Assembly: GCA_003993805.1 (NCBI GenBank)
Contig: RSEF01000031.1
Location: forward strand, 19,055,398 to 19,119,397
DNA from: Himantopus leucocephalus
Taxonomy: Eukaryota > Chordata > Aves > Charadriiformes > Recurvirostridae
Direction: 5' to 3'
Length of the DNA stretch: 64,000 nucleotides
Part shown: in pieces, positions 49,484-61,418 of the stretch
Layout: each line of letters begins with the position of its first letter
Numbering within the stretch: the stretch's first letter is position 1
Position numbers and translations under genes: made by a program
The notes under the pieces: model-generated
The model's input: only the letters and a program-made list of their open reading frames with translations
The model's database searches: none
Told to the model about the DNA's origin: nothing

Positions 49484-49530
49484 AGGTCAGTAGTTCCCAG
49501 GGTCCTCCTTTCTACCCTTTTAAAAATGTG
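49484..49530 (-). mobile_element. CR1 fragment, minus strand, right of the gap
   Basis: The reverse complement reads as the KKGRKEDPGNY segment of CR1 ORF2 (plus strand TAGTTCCCAGGGTCCTCC). The same segment exists in plus orientation at 49165-49205, so this is a second, inverted copy running leftward into the gap. Confidence 0.85.
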
Positions 49531-49559
49531 TGCTTCACCCAAGCTCACTTAATTCACCC

Positions 49560-49910
49560 TACTTGACATTAAATGTTTTCTATTTTCTGATAATACATTT
49601 AAACCAGCTGCATTCTCAGTTCGTACTAATTTAATCTAAACCACATTTAACTAGTTTGCTTGCAAGACTCTCATGGGACAGTGTCATAAACTTTCCTATA
49701 ATTACACAAAATCCTCTCCTAATACGAGTCCAGTCATCCTGCTAAAGAAAAGTATCACATTAGTTGGACATAATTTGTCTTAATCCACATTGGCTGTCAG
49801 GGTTCTTTTTGACTTAATTACCTGCTAGTTGCATATAAATTGATTGTGTGATAAATCATTAACTATCCTTCCAGGCATGAAAATTTAGGCTCAAATATGC
49901 GTCTAAGCTT
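49560..49910 (-). mobile_element. Ancient CR1/L3-clade LINE relic, RT region
   Basis: In plus-strand order: AACCAGCTGCATTCTC, AATTTAATCTAAACCACATTT, CTAGTTTGCTTGCAAG, ATGGGACAGTGTCATAAAC, TTGGACATAATTTGTCTTAATCC and ATCCTTCCAGGCATG. These correspond, on the minus strand, to the RT motif A neighbourhood of old amniote CR1-clade elements. Its decay is similar to that of the relics at 14880 and 34690 and much greater than that of the adjacent younger CR1 pieces. Confidence 0.72.
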
Positions 49911-51168
49911 AAAGAGTTTCCATACTGCTGCAAAGCCGCAAGGACCATTGTGCATGCTTTTAGGCTACCACAAGCCTAAATATTTCAGCTTTGATTTCTG
50001 ACAGACAAAAGATAATATATTCAATCAGCTAAAAGTCAGAAACAGCAGAAGGTATTTCTGCCCCAGTAAACTGGAAAGTAAATTAATACACAGGGCCAAA
50101 CCCAGCCATGGCTGGTTCAGGAATTGATTCTCAAATACATCAAACATCTGTTTCAGTATTAGGAACAGAGGAGCTGGCTGAGAGCACCGAGAGCTTGAGT
50201 TACCCGGGTGTATTTTGTGACTGCACATCTGTCCAAGCTCTCAAATCTCACTAGTAGGGACTGAAGCTAAGGTATTTTTTTCTTCACACTGCAAAAGGCT
50301 AGCGGGTTGTTACCAAAGATCACCTGAAATGTGGTAACAGCCCTGTGCCTCAGACATCAAGACAACTGCTGTTTAATTTCTTCAGCCAGCTTTTTCCCAA
50401 CTTTTTAAGGATGGAGCCTTGCTTGCCCTCACTGTTTCTCTTGATCTATCCCACTGTATGAAAATATAGAAGATACTCATTAATTATTTAGCTAATTTCT
50501 TAGATCTTGTCATTTAAAGACACTAAGAAGTATGGCTGTCAACAGTATAAAACTGTACGTTAGTAGGAGCTGCCTTTCATTTGTGACAGAATTGCCTCAA
50601 AAGAAACAGCGTTTTAGATCCTCACTGGTAGAAATGACAGAATTCAAGTTTCACTACTTTTGCTGGTGCATCTCCAAGTGCATAAATCTACCATCATTCA
50701 TTGGTGTGTCTCCCTGAAATTTAGTGTTGCCTAAGCCAGGTCATTTAGATGGTATCAGTACTCTGTTTCAGCACATTGCTCTCAGTGGAGAGAAAATTTG
50801 AAATCAGCCTCTACTTGCATGATAAACTAATAAAAATAAAAATTACTTAGATGTTCTTACTTCTTTTTTCCTCAGTCATTGCTATTGACTATATAATATT
50901 TAATAACTGATTAATGAACTACATTCTAACTGCAACAAGCCATGTACACTTTGATAGTAACTATCCTGTAGTTTTTGTTACAGCATACAACCAATTTTTT
51001 ATTTCTAAACTACTTTGTTACTGTGCAAGTCATTGTAATCCCTGAAAACATACCGTGCCATCATTTCTTTGTTGGACTAATTCTGCTTATGCTATTCAGA
51101 CTGCTTTTTAATTTTTGTTCAAAAGTATCTTCTGATTTCTTTCTTTTTAAACAAAATCAGTCAACACA

Positions 51169-51238
51169 TAAAATAATATATAAATATAAATATATTATAT
51201 ATATAAATATGTTTATATAAATAATATAAAATATTATT
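51169..51238. repeat. AT-rich low-complexity tract
   Basis: Runs of TATAAATA/ATATTAT words, almost pure A/T. Simple-sequence drift, no further function suggested. Confidence 0.8.
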
Positions 51239-52485
51239 TCTCCAGTAACCCTGACTTGTGGGGAAAGTCACCAAAACTGAAGTAATCAAACAGCCCAAAA
51301 CAATTCCTCTTGTTTAACAACAAACTAAACCAAAAGACACTACGAAAAACTGATAATATTTTCATGAGCCATCATTTTAGTGTCTGTATTTGCCTAGCAG
51401 TCTTGACACCTGTGACAACTCCTTTTATTGTTCTACTTTGAGATCCTCATCTCTACATTATGTTTCAGAATCTTACTGAAGCTTCTCTCCAAAAGAAAGT
51501 TGAAGTAACTTTTAATTTCTTAAGAAAATTACCTTTATTATATTGTATGCGAATATTTACTGCGGTTGCTTTTAATCTTAAAGAAATTACAAAAATCCAT
51601 GCAAAAATACATTTCTCTAACTTTGCATATAATATTCAAAATATGTTTTATTAGAAGTATATAGAGACACATGAACACATATGAAAGATATCTATTACAA
51701 TTTTTTAGGTTGTGAAAGATATAAATACTTTCCTAGTGTCCTCCAGCTAAGCCGTCTTTGGCATTATTCCTCCCAATTACAAAGTGAATCCAATGAAAGA
51801 GAGAAACAAAATATTACATACAATAATTAAAACTAAACTGAAATTCCTACAATCTAACTAAAAAAAAAAAAATCATTAAATGAATTTTTTTGCTGTTTTG
51901 GTTTTGTTTTGGATGTACTTGCGCAATCTTTTCATGAATTTTTTCCAGGCCAACAGGTTTAAAGACTTTAAAAACCCACTAAGATTCTCACTTTGCAATT
52001 TGTCTCAGGGAATTAGAGTTTAAAGTCATGCACTAAAAAGCATGCCAGCTAGTAAAACAGACTAGTCACAGTTATCTTAAGCCTCAATTCAGATGCACCA
52101 ATATTTTTAAAGAAGAAACAAACAAAAAACCAGTAATTAGAGTCTCAGTGAACTCTATGCAGCAGCAGTCAATCATCCATGGTTTTCTATTTGAAAAGAA
52201 GTTAATGTAAGAACATTTTTAATGATACAAGTTAAATAGCAGATAGGTAATAATATTTTATTCATGCCCCTGAGAAGAAAAGCCAGAAGGAATAAAATGG
52301 ATGGCTTAATGTTAAGGAAAAAAAAATAATTATACTATCGGAAATTGGCTATAAAATACATGTCCTTAATAAATTACTATTCAAAGTCTATGCCAGTACT
52401 GGTCACAAACAGGAGGCAAATAAAACACATAAATACAAAGGACTTTAATAGCCTCCACACAGTAGTTTATATTGCAGGGATATAA

Positions 52486-52501
52486 GGGGGGGTGGGGTGG
52501 G
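52486..52501 (+). other. Putative G-quadruplex motif
   Basis: G7-T-G4-T-G3 gives four possible G-triplets with one-base loops, fitting the standard short-loop quadruplex pattern. Isolated, not near a gene. Confidence 0.5.
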
Positions 52502-52645
52502 TCAGGACATTTGAGATGATCTGACATTCACAGTGGGAAAGAATGTGTGTTTCATAGAAACTGTGAAGAAGAGCACGGGCAATAAGCAAATAATTTCAGG
52601 CACTTTGCCCACAAAAAGATCACATATAAGGGAGAGGACAAAAGG

Positions 52646-52754
52646 GACAGAAATTGCAAGGTAGTATACTGAAAGGTCAGGAGATAAGAAACAAGCTCTC
52701 GACAGAAATTGCAAGGTAGTGTACTGAAAGGTCAGGAGATAAGAAGCAAGCTCT
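52646..52754. repeat. 55-bp tandem duplication, 2 copies
   Basis: 52646-52700 and 52701-52754 are near-identical (period 55) with two or three substitutions. There is no N at the join, unlike the duplication at 41550, so it is more likely to be real. Confidence 0.93.
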
Positions 52755-54186
52755 GAAACCAGCTAAACACCATCCATGACGATGGAGGATGAGGTAGGGA
52801 ATGGGAATTTTGCCATAAGGAACAGTTTTGTAAGTGAGCTGAGCATCTTTCTCAGTGTGCCACTATAGTATGACACAAGCTGATTTGAAAACACCATCAC
52901 CTACTAAAGCAGCATTTATTCCAAGCACCCTAGAAGTGTAGAAAGTTATCATTTCCAAAATAATCTGCCCAACGGAGATTTAGAAAAAGGCAACCTGAAG
53001 GTATATGGTACAGTTTTTGTATGATGAAACAACATACTTTGAAATGACACTGAAACAGAAAGCAGGTTTTAGAGAGCATTTCAGACGGAATAGAGGATGA
53101 GCAATAAAATGTTACAATGCAAGACCTGCTTGTGAAATGAAGTTGCTCACATCAACCAGAGAACGGAACGGAAATACACTCAATGGTTAGGCAGCTCCCT
53201 ATTACGGGTCAGCTTGTGCCACAGCTGAAGAAACATTAAAACATGGGTTTTAATAAGCAAGTTTGATATCAATATCAGGCTAACCAAGTGCTCGTTACAT
53301 TGTCACTTCCAGCTCTGCCAGTTCAACTAAGCATTGTGTGAGCAGTGATATATAATATGCTATATTTAAAAAAAAAGTTTCCCCCTGCATATAGGATTTT
53401 CCTCTATATCCTTTTTTCAATAGAAGAAAAAGTACGGCATCCTTTATATCTCAAATAAAACAAATGACTTTTTTTTCCCACCGATTAGTTTCCAATCAAA
53501 TAAATTCCTTTTTGGAACACTATGTGCTTTGCAGCGTGGTTCACCAGATATTGGGGATCAGACTGTTACGTTCTGGTTTTACAGACATGAAGATACAGCT
53601 AATACATGAACATTTGTCCAAGTCCTAACTCCCACCACTGTGTCACTGCAATTGAAACATTTCCATGGATACCATTAAAAAATGATGACTACCTTGGCAA
53701 TTTGACAAAAAACCTTACTTGTACTCAGATGCAGGCCTATGTGAGAAACAGTCGTCTTGCTTTGACTGGTAGTATTGCAATTCTGAAATGTCATCTTATT
53801 GCATAACAGAATCCTCATGCAGAACGGAAAGTTCAAGTCATCCAAAATTTTAAAAGGCATTTCAGGTTAATTGAAATGCATTTGGTATGAAAAAGCTGAA
53901 ATGTTTCTTTGTTTTATTTTTTTCTATTAGCCTTTGGAAGCCACATGATATAAAAATCTAATCCCCAAAATCTCCTTTGAAACAGAAATTTGACTCATTT
54001 CTTCCTAAAGACAAAACAGAATTATCAGTTCAAAAATCTCCAAACAATTTGGTGTCATGCAATTCTGTAAAAAGCTTTCACTTTCAAGAGCCACTGGGAA
54101 ATATTCAGCTAGCACTATTAAAATATAAAAATGCCAGTCTCAGTTTTGGTAACAGCCACGACAACAAGCATGACAACATTTCAAAA

Positions 54187-54205
54187 TGTGTATGTGTGTG
54201 TGTGT
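54187..54205. repeat. Short (TG)n microsatellite
   Basis: Interrupted TG repeat of about nine units. No associated gene. Confidence 0.8.
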
Positions 54206-57072
54206 ACGTAGACCGTTTACATGTGCAAATGTGATTTTTTTTTTTTTCTAGAGACCTACAGTTATCAAAACAATTCCTAGTCCTAACTCCACAAGCTGGT
54301 AACTGCTATGAGTATTTAGTTATGAAAGATGCAATTACTTCCCCAAAACTTGATACCTTTTTGCATTAACGACAAAAACAAAGTCAACTGAGAAACTTCT
54401 TAAACGTTAAGTAACACAAATAGTGCAATCTTTGACAGAAACTCTAGTATCCCATACACCTACCAAAAGCAAAAATAAATGAATGCAACCCAATGACAAA
54501 CAGTTCCCCTAAAATTCCTTCCATCCACACTCCTCCCAGACAGTGCAATCTGTGTTTTCTTCTATTAGCCACGAAACGTCTCGTTGCAAACCTACATTCA
54601 GGAAGACTGAACTGGTGTATTAGGAGGTAGAAGTTTTCTTAGTGACCCAGTCACCTTAAATATTGCATAGTCTAATTCAGGTTCTGGCTCTGAAATTCCA
54701 ATAATTTCTTTCATTTTTGATATATGAATACTCCCATTAACTTTAATCCTTCAAAATATTTTAATTATGAATCCCACTCTCTCAAGAGCTCCTAAATAAC
54801 ACTTGGCACCACAAAACTAATAATTATATTATGCTTATATTATTTTTATTTAAAAATAAAACTTTAATTTGATTCCTTAGAAATTCTTTACCTACTATTT
54901 TTTGTAAGTTCTGCCTTACACTAATGCACTGAAAAATATGACACATGAACATTTTCTGTATATTTGAAATTATCTGGTCTGTAGCATCTCTTCTTCTCCC
55001 TGAAAAAGACAGCAAGGAGTTCCAGCTGTATGGCATACAATCTTGTACTGTTGCTTGCCTGAATTTTCTAAAGAAAGTGAAACGAATGGTAAAGAGCAAT
55101 GAAACTGCCTGGCATGTGGAAGAGCTTAAATTCCTAACGCTATTTTTAATTATTGTTGTTTAACTGATTTGGGTTTGAGCTTGCATTAAAAAAAAAGGAG
55201 AAAAATGCACAGCCACAAAATGCATCAACCTCCTTTATGAAAACTCGGAGATTTAAGTGTTACATAAACCATAAAAGAGGTTAAAATCTTAACTAGAATA
55301 CTTATTAAACAAGAGAGAGTCTTCTTTCTGAAAGGCAGTTAGTATAGAGGCCTCAGATTAACGTGATGCCTTAGAAAGGCCTTGGAGATGAAGATGGACA
55401 GATGTATCACATCATATTCAGCAGATGCTAGCATCAGCCTGCACTATTCTTCAAAGGTAGCGGAGGTGGGAACACATTCCCCATTGTTAAGACAGTATAA
55501 AGGAGGAGATTTCTCTGGCTCACACACACAAATGAATCACTGGTGGTAAAATCAAGTTATGAATTTGTACAACAGCATTTGAATTTCACTTTTTTTTTTT
55601 TTCCCCTCTCCACTATACCCACTAGTCCTGATGAAGTTATATGGACGTGTACTCACCGAAGACTGGAGTCTGCATGGTGGCAAATCATTTACAGAACAGA
55701 GTAATACGCTCTTCTAACACCGAAAAACAAAATTCAGGCTTTAATATAGCCTGATATTATCTTAGGACAGGGAAATATCACCTTGAGAAAAGTTATGTAT
55801 TACACTGATTTTTCAAACTATGAACAATTAACAGTATATTCAAGAAGAAAGTAGATTTTGCAGAGAAATCATGGAGCTCTCTAAGCATCTTACATTAAAT
55901 CAATAAAGCAATTCCCTAACATGTTAAAAATAGGAAGTTTTCTTGAAATAGTACTCAAAATTTTCTTATTAGTTTGATTACCTTTTTTAACAGAGTATTA
56001 TTTTTAAATTACATTATCATAAATATTGTGGAAAGACATGATTTTTTTTGGAAAGTGGAGAAAGGTTTTCATTGAAGTTTTCAGATTAGATTTTTCATTC
56101 TCTATGTTAAAGTTTGTCTTTTTCTATTTAAAATCTACATATAACTTTGTCATTTCAATACAAAGTATTCTGTATCATATAGGCACATGAAGGACTTCAG
56201 GTTATAAATACTGATTTAACCTGAAACTACTTTAGGGAAGGCAACGGGAATAAAAGATCATTTTTCTTATGGTAACATTTTTTAGAATCCCACTAGTTTA
56301 CATTTTACTTAAAAGAGCCTCTGGTAAAACACTACCCAGATATCAGCAGTTCTCTGATCCCACAGGGAACTTCACATCTGTTTTTTCCACTCGGACAAAA
56401 ATGAGGGAGATTGATTTTTTTTTTATACAAGGAGTTTCAGTAAGTCTTTCAATTCCATTCATAAAGGAAGTGTCTCTTCGTGGCACAGTGTGATAAACCT
56501 GAACAGAAATAAATTCTGCCACACTGAACAATATGGAAAAGACATTTTCAGGTATTTTGCTAAAATATGAAACAAATATATTCCCGATAAAAAGATAGAA
56601 AATGTTCCAAATAACGCATAATATGAAAAATAGGATTAAGAAATAATTTGTGACTAATCAAACTCCTAGTATATTTTTGCTTGAAATTTAGAGACAATAG
56701 CCCTAGTTTACTTGTATTTAAAAAATTGAGAAAAATTTCTTCCCTGAAAAGGTGTCTAATTGTTTGTAACTGCACATATACACAGTCCTGTCTTGTCCAA
56801 ATGGTAAATATACTGAATATATCATTCATATGTTTGTGTAAAACAAACAAAACCTTGAGCTGCTATATTTATTGCTGTTACCTGGTATTGTATTTTTTCC
56901 TTTTTTCACTACTCTTCTCTTCCACAATTCAATATTGAATACAAACACAGTGAGGTGGTTTTTAATAGCATGCCCCTTCTCCCCCTTTCTCTACACACAA
57001 GCACAGAAGGTTTACAGGCAGCAAGCTGTAGACAAGGCAAACACTTTGCTGAAGAATAATAAAGTCTCATAC

Positions 57073-57246
57073 CGTCTCCTTTGCTGTTTAATATCAATTG
57101 GCTTGTTAATAGCATAAGGTGATCCGTGAATGTAAGCACTCCGGAATCTAGCCACTTTCTCCAGAGTCAGGTGCTCACAGCTAGACGGTAAACTCATTTT
57201 ATCCCAACAGGAGCAGCATAAGACTAACAGCCAAAAAGATGCATTC
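57073..57246 (-). CDS. Candidate coding exon of an unidentified minus-strand gene
   Basis: A 174-bp segment on the minus strand is open throughout. It is preceded by a pyrimidine stretch and AG (TTTTCCCAG|GA) and followed by a plausible donor (ACG|GTATGAG). Both borders fall in phase 2, so the exon would be phase-symmetric. The frame reads through a hydrophobic FWLLVLCCSCW stretch, then the only in-frame ATG at 57197 and residues such as SSCEHLTLEKVARFRSAYI and SPYAINKPIDIKQQRR. The first part resembles a signal peptide, but its start codon would have to be in an upstream exon; otherwise translation starts at 57197. The protein is not one I recognise. An open frame this long is not rare by chance, so support is weak. 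Confidence 0.2.
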
Positions 57247-57339
57247 CTGGGAAAACTAGGAACAAAATGCTAGATAGTCAACTTCATTGAAGTACGCTGC
57301 TCCAAAGCAGCCAAACACTCCTGTGCCTGGAAAGAAAAT

Positions 57340-57425
57340 GCTGCTCGTCTCCGCGGCGGCTGCCACCCTGGTGGATGCAGGAAGCTGGCTGCTTATTTCC
57401 ACCCAGTCATACTCCAACCAATTAC
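57340..57425 (-). promoter_or_regulatory. Possible minus-strand promoter near the candidate exon
   Basis: A locally GC-rich patch (CCGCGGCGGC at 57351-57360) lies beside an inverted CCAAT box for the minus strand (CCAACCAAT on the plus strand at 57414-57422). It sits 100-200 bp upstream of the candidate exon at 57073-57246. There is no TATA box or experimental support. The plus-strand 85-codon frame here is probably a shadow. Confidence 0.2.
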
Positions 57426-58260
57426 TGATTAAGCAGATAAAGCGGAAAGCCTCTCAGGAACAGTTTCCCCCACCCCTGGGCACTAATCTTTTCTCTAATC
57501 TTTTTTTGGTGGAGACAGGCTGTAAGCACAGCTTAATCAGTTAAGACCAATGTCTAAAAAAGCCACAGACTGAATTGGCCAGGAGAGATACTTTTGAGTA
57601 TATCAAAAGATCGCTGTGGGAGGAGGAGGATCTATCCTCTGGTACATTTGAAAGGTCAAATAACTTTTCAGATTCATGGTATGAACTCAAAATGATTAGA
57701 TTTGTTATACAAATGGTTTCAGGATTTAACCTCTGTAAACACAAAAAGATGACCTTATATTTTATGATCTATTTTTTGAAGTTCTATATTCTGTGGTATG
57801 TTTCTTACTGCATAGCAGCACATTCTCCACTAGCACAAAGTAACAAAACACATGCCTAACCTCATATAAGAACTTATCCTGCCTTCGATCAACGGGAATG
57901 TATTACATTGTTTTCCAATATTATAAAAGACACTGTGGGTTTTTTTACATTCAGCTAGTTATCCATGGGATTGCCTTTATTTATGAAAGTGCCTCCACTT
58001 GACCTCCCCTATCTCAGCCTCTGTGCAATACTCCTAGAGGTCCCAACTACCAGAAGCAGAAAAGTAGTACTTCAGTGCTGCTTTCACAGACAATCAAATC
58101 ATGAAGTGGATTTTACACTGTAGCATGAGAATTTGAGGGATACAAAGGAGATTTACACTCAGTAGAGAAAAAGCTCTGTCACTGCGAACTGGTAAACTGG
58201 GGGGATTTTGTGTACATAATATATAAATATTATATGCACCTAAATCTATCTGGCTAATAT
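57426..58260. other. Unique sequence between candidate exon and CpG cluster
   Basis: No repeat or exon recognised. A plus-strand frame of 94 codons at 57575-57859 has no motif. Confidence 0.4.
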
Positions 58261-58369
58261 TAATCCTCTTGAATTGCTGGAATTAAATCAAAGGAGGCTG
58301 CAAAGGTGGAACCCCAACAGGAAACAAGACAAAAAGAAAGATAAGGCTCCTTGCAAAAACAATGGAGGG

Positions 58370-58600
58370 GGGAGTGTTCCCGAAAGGGGAATACCCTCTG
58401 CCTGGCTCCATCCAGGGTGGTAACATTTACCTTTCCCAAGCCACAGAGCACTAGAGAAGGAAAAAGAAGCGAGTGGCAAGCACTTGCCCGCGACGCCTCA
58501 GCAAAAGCACGCAAGTAGCAGGGATACCCAACCGAAAGGGAATCAGGCTGCCTCCCCTTGGCACTGCCAAAATGAACTGGAAGGAGAGGTTCTTGCATGA
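58370..58600 (-). promoter_or_regulatory. Small CpG cluster, possible 5' exon of the same minus-strand gene
   Basis: At least six CpG dinucleotides lie within about 65 bp (58470-58534) in a region otherwise poor in CpG. On the minus strand the patch ends at GGGAAAG|GTAAATG (border at 58431/58430), a good splice donor. Its partner could be the acceptor at 57247. This would make a non-coding or short first exon, but it is inference from base composition and two splice-like words only. Confidence 0.2.
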
Positions 58601-59775
58601 CGTGCCAAAAAAAAAGTTCAGATGCTAAACTCTGGGCACATATGTTTGTTTACCTTTTGCTCAGTGTGCTTTATACATTTGAAGAGACAAAAAAACCCGT
58701 AGTTCTTTCTTTGAAAAGTCTGATCTGGGAATAAATGTAACTAATTCTCAAGTCAGAAGTAACCAGTGACTGATTTTGCACCAGACTGGTGCTTCAGGGC
58801 TGCAACTGCAATGCCGCCGCTCCGTATGCTGCCACCCCCAGTGCCTTGCTAGAAACAGAAGCAATTTGTCCTGTACCTTTAGCAGGTGTCAGAGTCCCTG
58901 TAGGACTTATGTTAAGTGCCAGGCAAAAGGTGGACAGTCATCTATCCTTTACCCTTTCCTTGCATCTAACGCAAACTGCCAGTGTAACAGACAAGCCTGT
59001 TTTAGGTTGTTCTAAGTTCTTTGTGTTCTGAAATGTTTGTGTCTGTGTAACTGAAGTATAATTTTGCATGCACAGCTCTTGTAAAACCGAGTTCAAGTTA
59101 GCTAAACTTTATACTGCATTAACAGCCACTCTAAGGAAAGGTGGGTGCGTACTCTTGAAAAGTGGAAAATGACTGAAGTGAGGACACCTGAAAATCTGCA
59201 TTAGTCTTTATAATGTGACAATAATAGTATAAGGCTACATCTGATTCTATTTACGGTATAAGACACCAGCAGTTAAAAATCCTTTAGAAATTAATTCAGC
59301 TTTGTACAACAGAAAGCTAAAATGAATCTAAGTCTAATCTAAGCCCCAAGTAGCAATTCCCCAACTTGTAAATACAGCTATTATGAAGATAAAAGGCTAA
59401 AAAGCAAACAACCCTCAACCTTTTAGCCTTTTTTGTTTTAGTAAAGAAAGAAAAAGAAAGAAATAAAAAAGGCAGGGAAATCTAACAATAATCAGATTAA
59501 ATTCAAACTAAGAGAGTTTTTTCTTGGTTGTGGTTTTGTTTTGCTGTGTGTTTTTTTAAAGTGCAACTAAAGACAGCTGTAAAGCAGTATTTATATATAG
59601 AGAACAGATTCTTCCTTGTTAATGAGGTGGAATAGCTTCTTTCCATTTCATAATGGCTACATACACACATCTGGAAATATTTGTTCTAGATACAAAAATT
59701 GACTTAATCAATGCATTGAAGAGTCTTCTCCAGGGAAGGAGTTCCAGTGTGCACAGCAGCACTTCAGGAGCCATG

Positions 59776-59825
59776 CTGTGTTGGTAAATTCTCTATTGCA
59801 CTGTGTTGGTAAATTATCTGTTGCA
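59776..59825. repeat. 25-bp tandem repeat, 2 copies
   Basis: CTGTGTTGGTAAATT-initiated units at 59776-59800 and 59801-59825 differ at two positions, with only the start of a third copy. Confidence 0.9.
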
Positions 59826-61402
59826 CTGCTGATGCCTGTGCCCCATTGACTGGGCAGCACCCAGCAGCCTTCAGCTGGAAGAGCTGGGAGGCTCCAGTCT
59901 CCCTCCCAGCAATGTTCCCCTCTTCAGAGGCGATGCTGATTTACTGGGAAATTATGGGAAATGGTGTCTTTCCATCGTGGTCACACGTCAGCTGGGGTTT
60001 TGTGCCAACTGCAAAGCACTTCCTACACGTCTGAAACGCCCACGGGGCATGACTATTTTTACCTTTTTTTGGCAGATTTTAAGTATGGAGCTATTCTAAT
60101 TTTGAAGTCTCACTGACATCAATTACGTCCAGTGGAACTTGGCTTTTAGCTGAGAGCTCTTTTTTCCTCAGTGAAGTACAAATCTCTGAAAACTATACCC
60201 TAAACATGTGTTCGGCTTTAATACCTTTTTTACGTATGTAGCCAGAAAATGTGAACTTACTTTGACATAATGTTTCAGAAATTACGTATGTGCGGGTAAT
60301 TAGACTATATCCAAATCATTATCAACTAGAAAAAATTCAATAGAACAGTATAGCAGCAGGATTGATATATCAAAAGTATTTAGATATTGGATTGAATTTT
60401 ATGGAATTTTGGCAGAAAAATTAAAAATGCTTAATTTTGATATTTTAAGAGCAATCAATTTTTCACTAAGTTGTGGTTTACTTTAAAGTATTTACAATAT
60501 AAAAAATATTCTAAAGTCAAAATTTAAGTGAAATACGTATCTTACATTTCTCAATATGAAATATTTAAGGCAGTGTAATATTAATCCATCTGAGATTTCC
60601 CTTTGTGGGGCGATTTTGAAATTTTGGGTTGCCCCATAGCTTAATTAAAGGTATTTCAAAACACTTGGCAAAAATAAAACTTTACTCGTAGTTTATGTCC
60701 ATAACATAATTTAAGATTAGAATGTTACTTAAACATCTTCCCATCTTCTACTGGTCTAATAAATAGTTTTTCAATTTTTTTTTTTTTAAATGTTGAACTT
60801 TACAAACAGCTACATTTTTATTATCCTTTATTCATACAGCCAAACCCCAGTGAAACAGAGAAAACTACCATTGTGTCTTTTAAGGAACTCCATTCATTAT
60901 GGGACATGGTATACATGTATGAATATTGTCTGTGTCAAATTTTGACAATGTCTGCAAAGCTCTGAAAAGTTAGTTTGACTTGTGTTTGTCACCAGGAAAT
61001 AACCAGATATCAAAGAATAATTATGAAAATATTATCGTGCTGTTTGAGACACTTTATGTACGATTGTAACTCATATTACTACTAGTATATTGCACTGCTA
61101 TTTAGACTAGATGGCCTCAGCCAATGTCATGGCTTCCCTTAACTGTAGAACATTTTAAGAAAAAATCAGGTGTTCCTCACATTCATAGCCCAAGCATATG
61201 AAAAGATTTTTCTTGATCTATCTACTGTCAGTTCATCTACTAACTAGTCCTTTTTTCCTGCAACAGGAGTTTCTCCCCAGAAATATTCTGAATGACAGAA
61301 AATTGACAAATGACATGCAAATTGTTTGACAACTAGTGACAATTTTTTCTAATGAAGATATGGTCAGTCCAGAATACAGAAATACTTAAGAACCTTCTCT
61401 TT

Positions 61403-61418
61403 NCCCCCCCCCCCCCCC
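61403..61418. repeat. Single N plus 15-C homopolymer
   Basis: N at 61403 followed by 15 C, then GG. A homopolymer of this type is hard to sequence, so its length and the join are uncertain. On the minus strand it is a G15 run. Confidence 0.9.

Larger units (their letters stand above)
49911..57072. other. Long unique stretch, no gene seen
   Basis: About 7.2 kb of AT-rich DNA without a recognised gene. It contains an AT-rich tract at 51169-51238, a G-rich tract at 52486-52501, a 55-bp tandem duplication at 52646-52754 and a TG microsatellite at 54187-54205. Short open frames (at most 97 codons) show no motif. Confidence 0.5.

Noticed and set aside
57287..57544. 85-codon plus-strand frame with a hydrophobic alanine-rich start
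   Set aside because: It overlaps the GC-rich patch read as a minus-strand promoter, lacks splice support and resembles no known protein.
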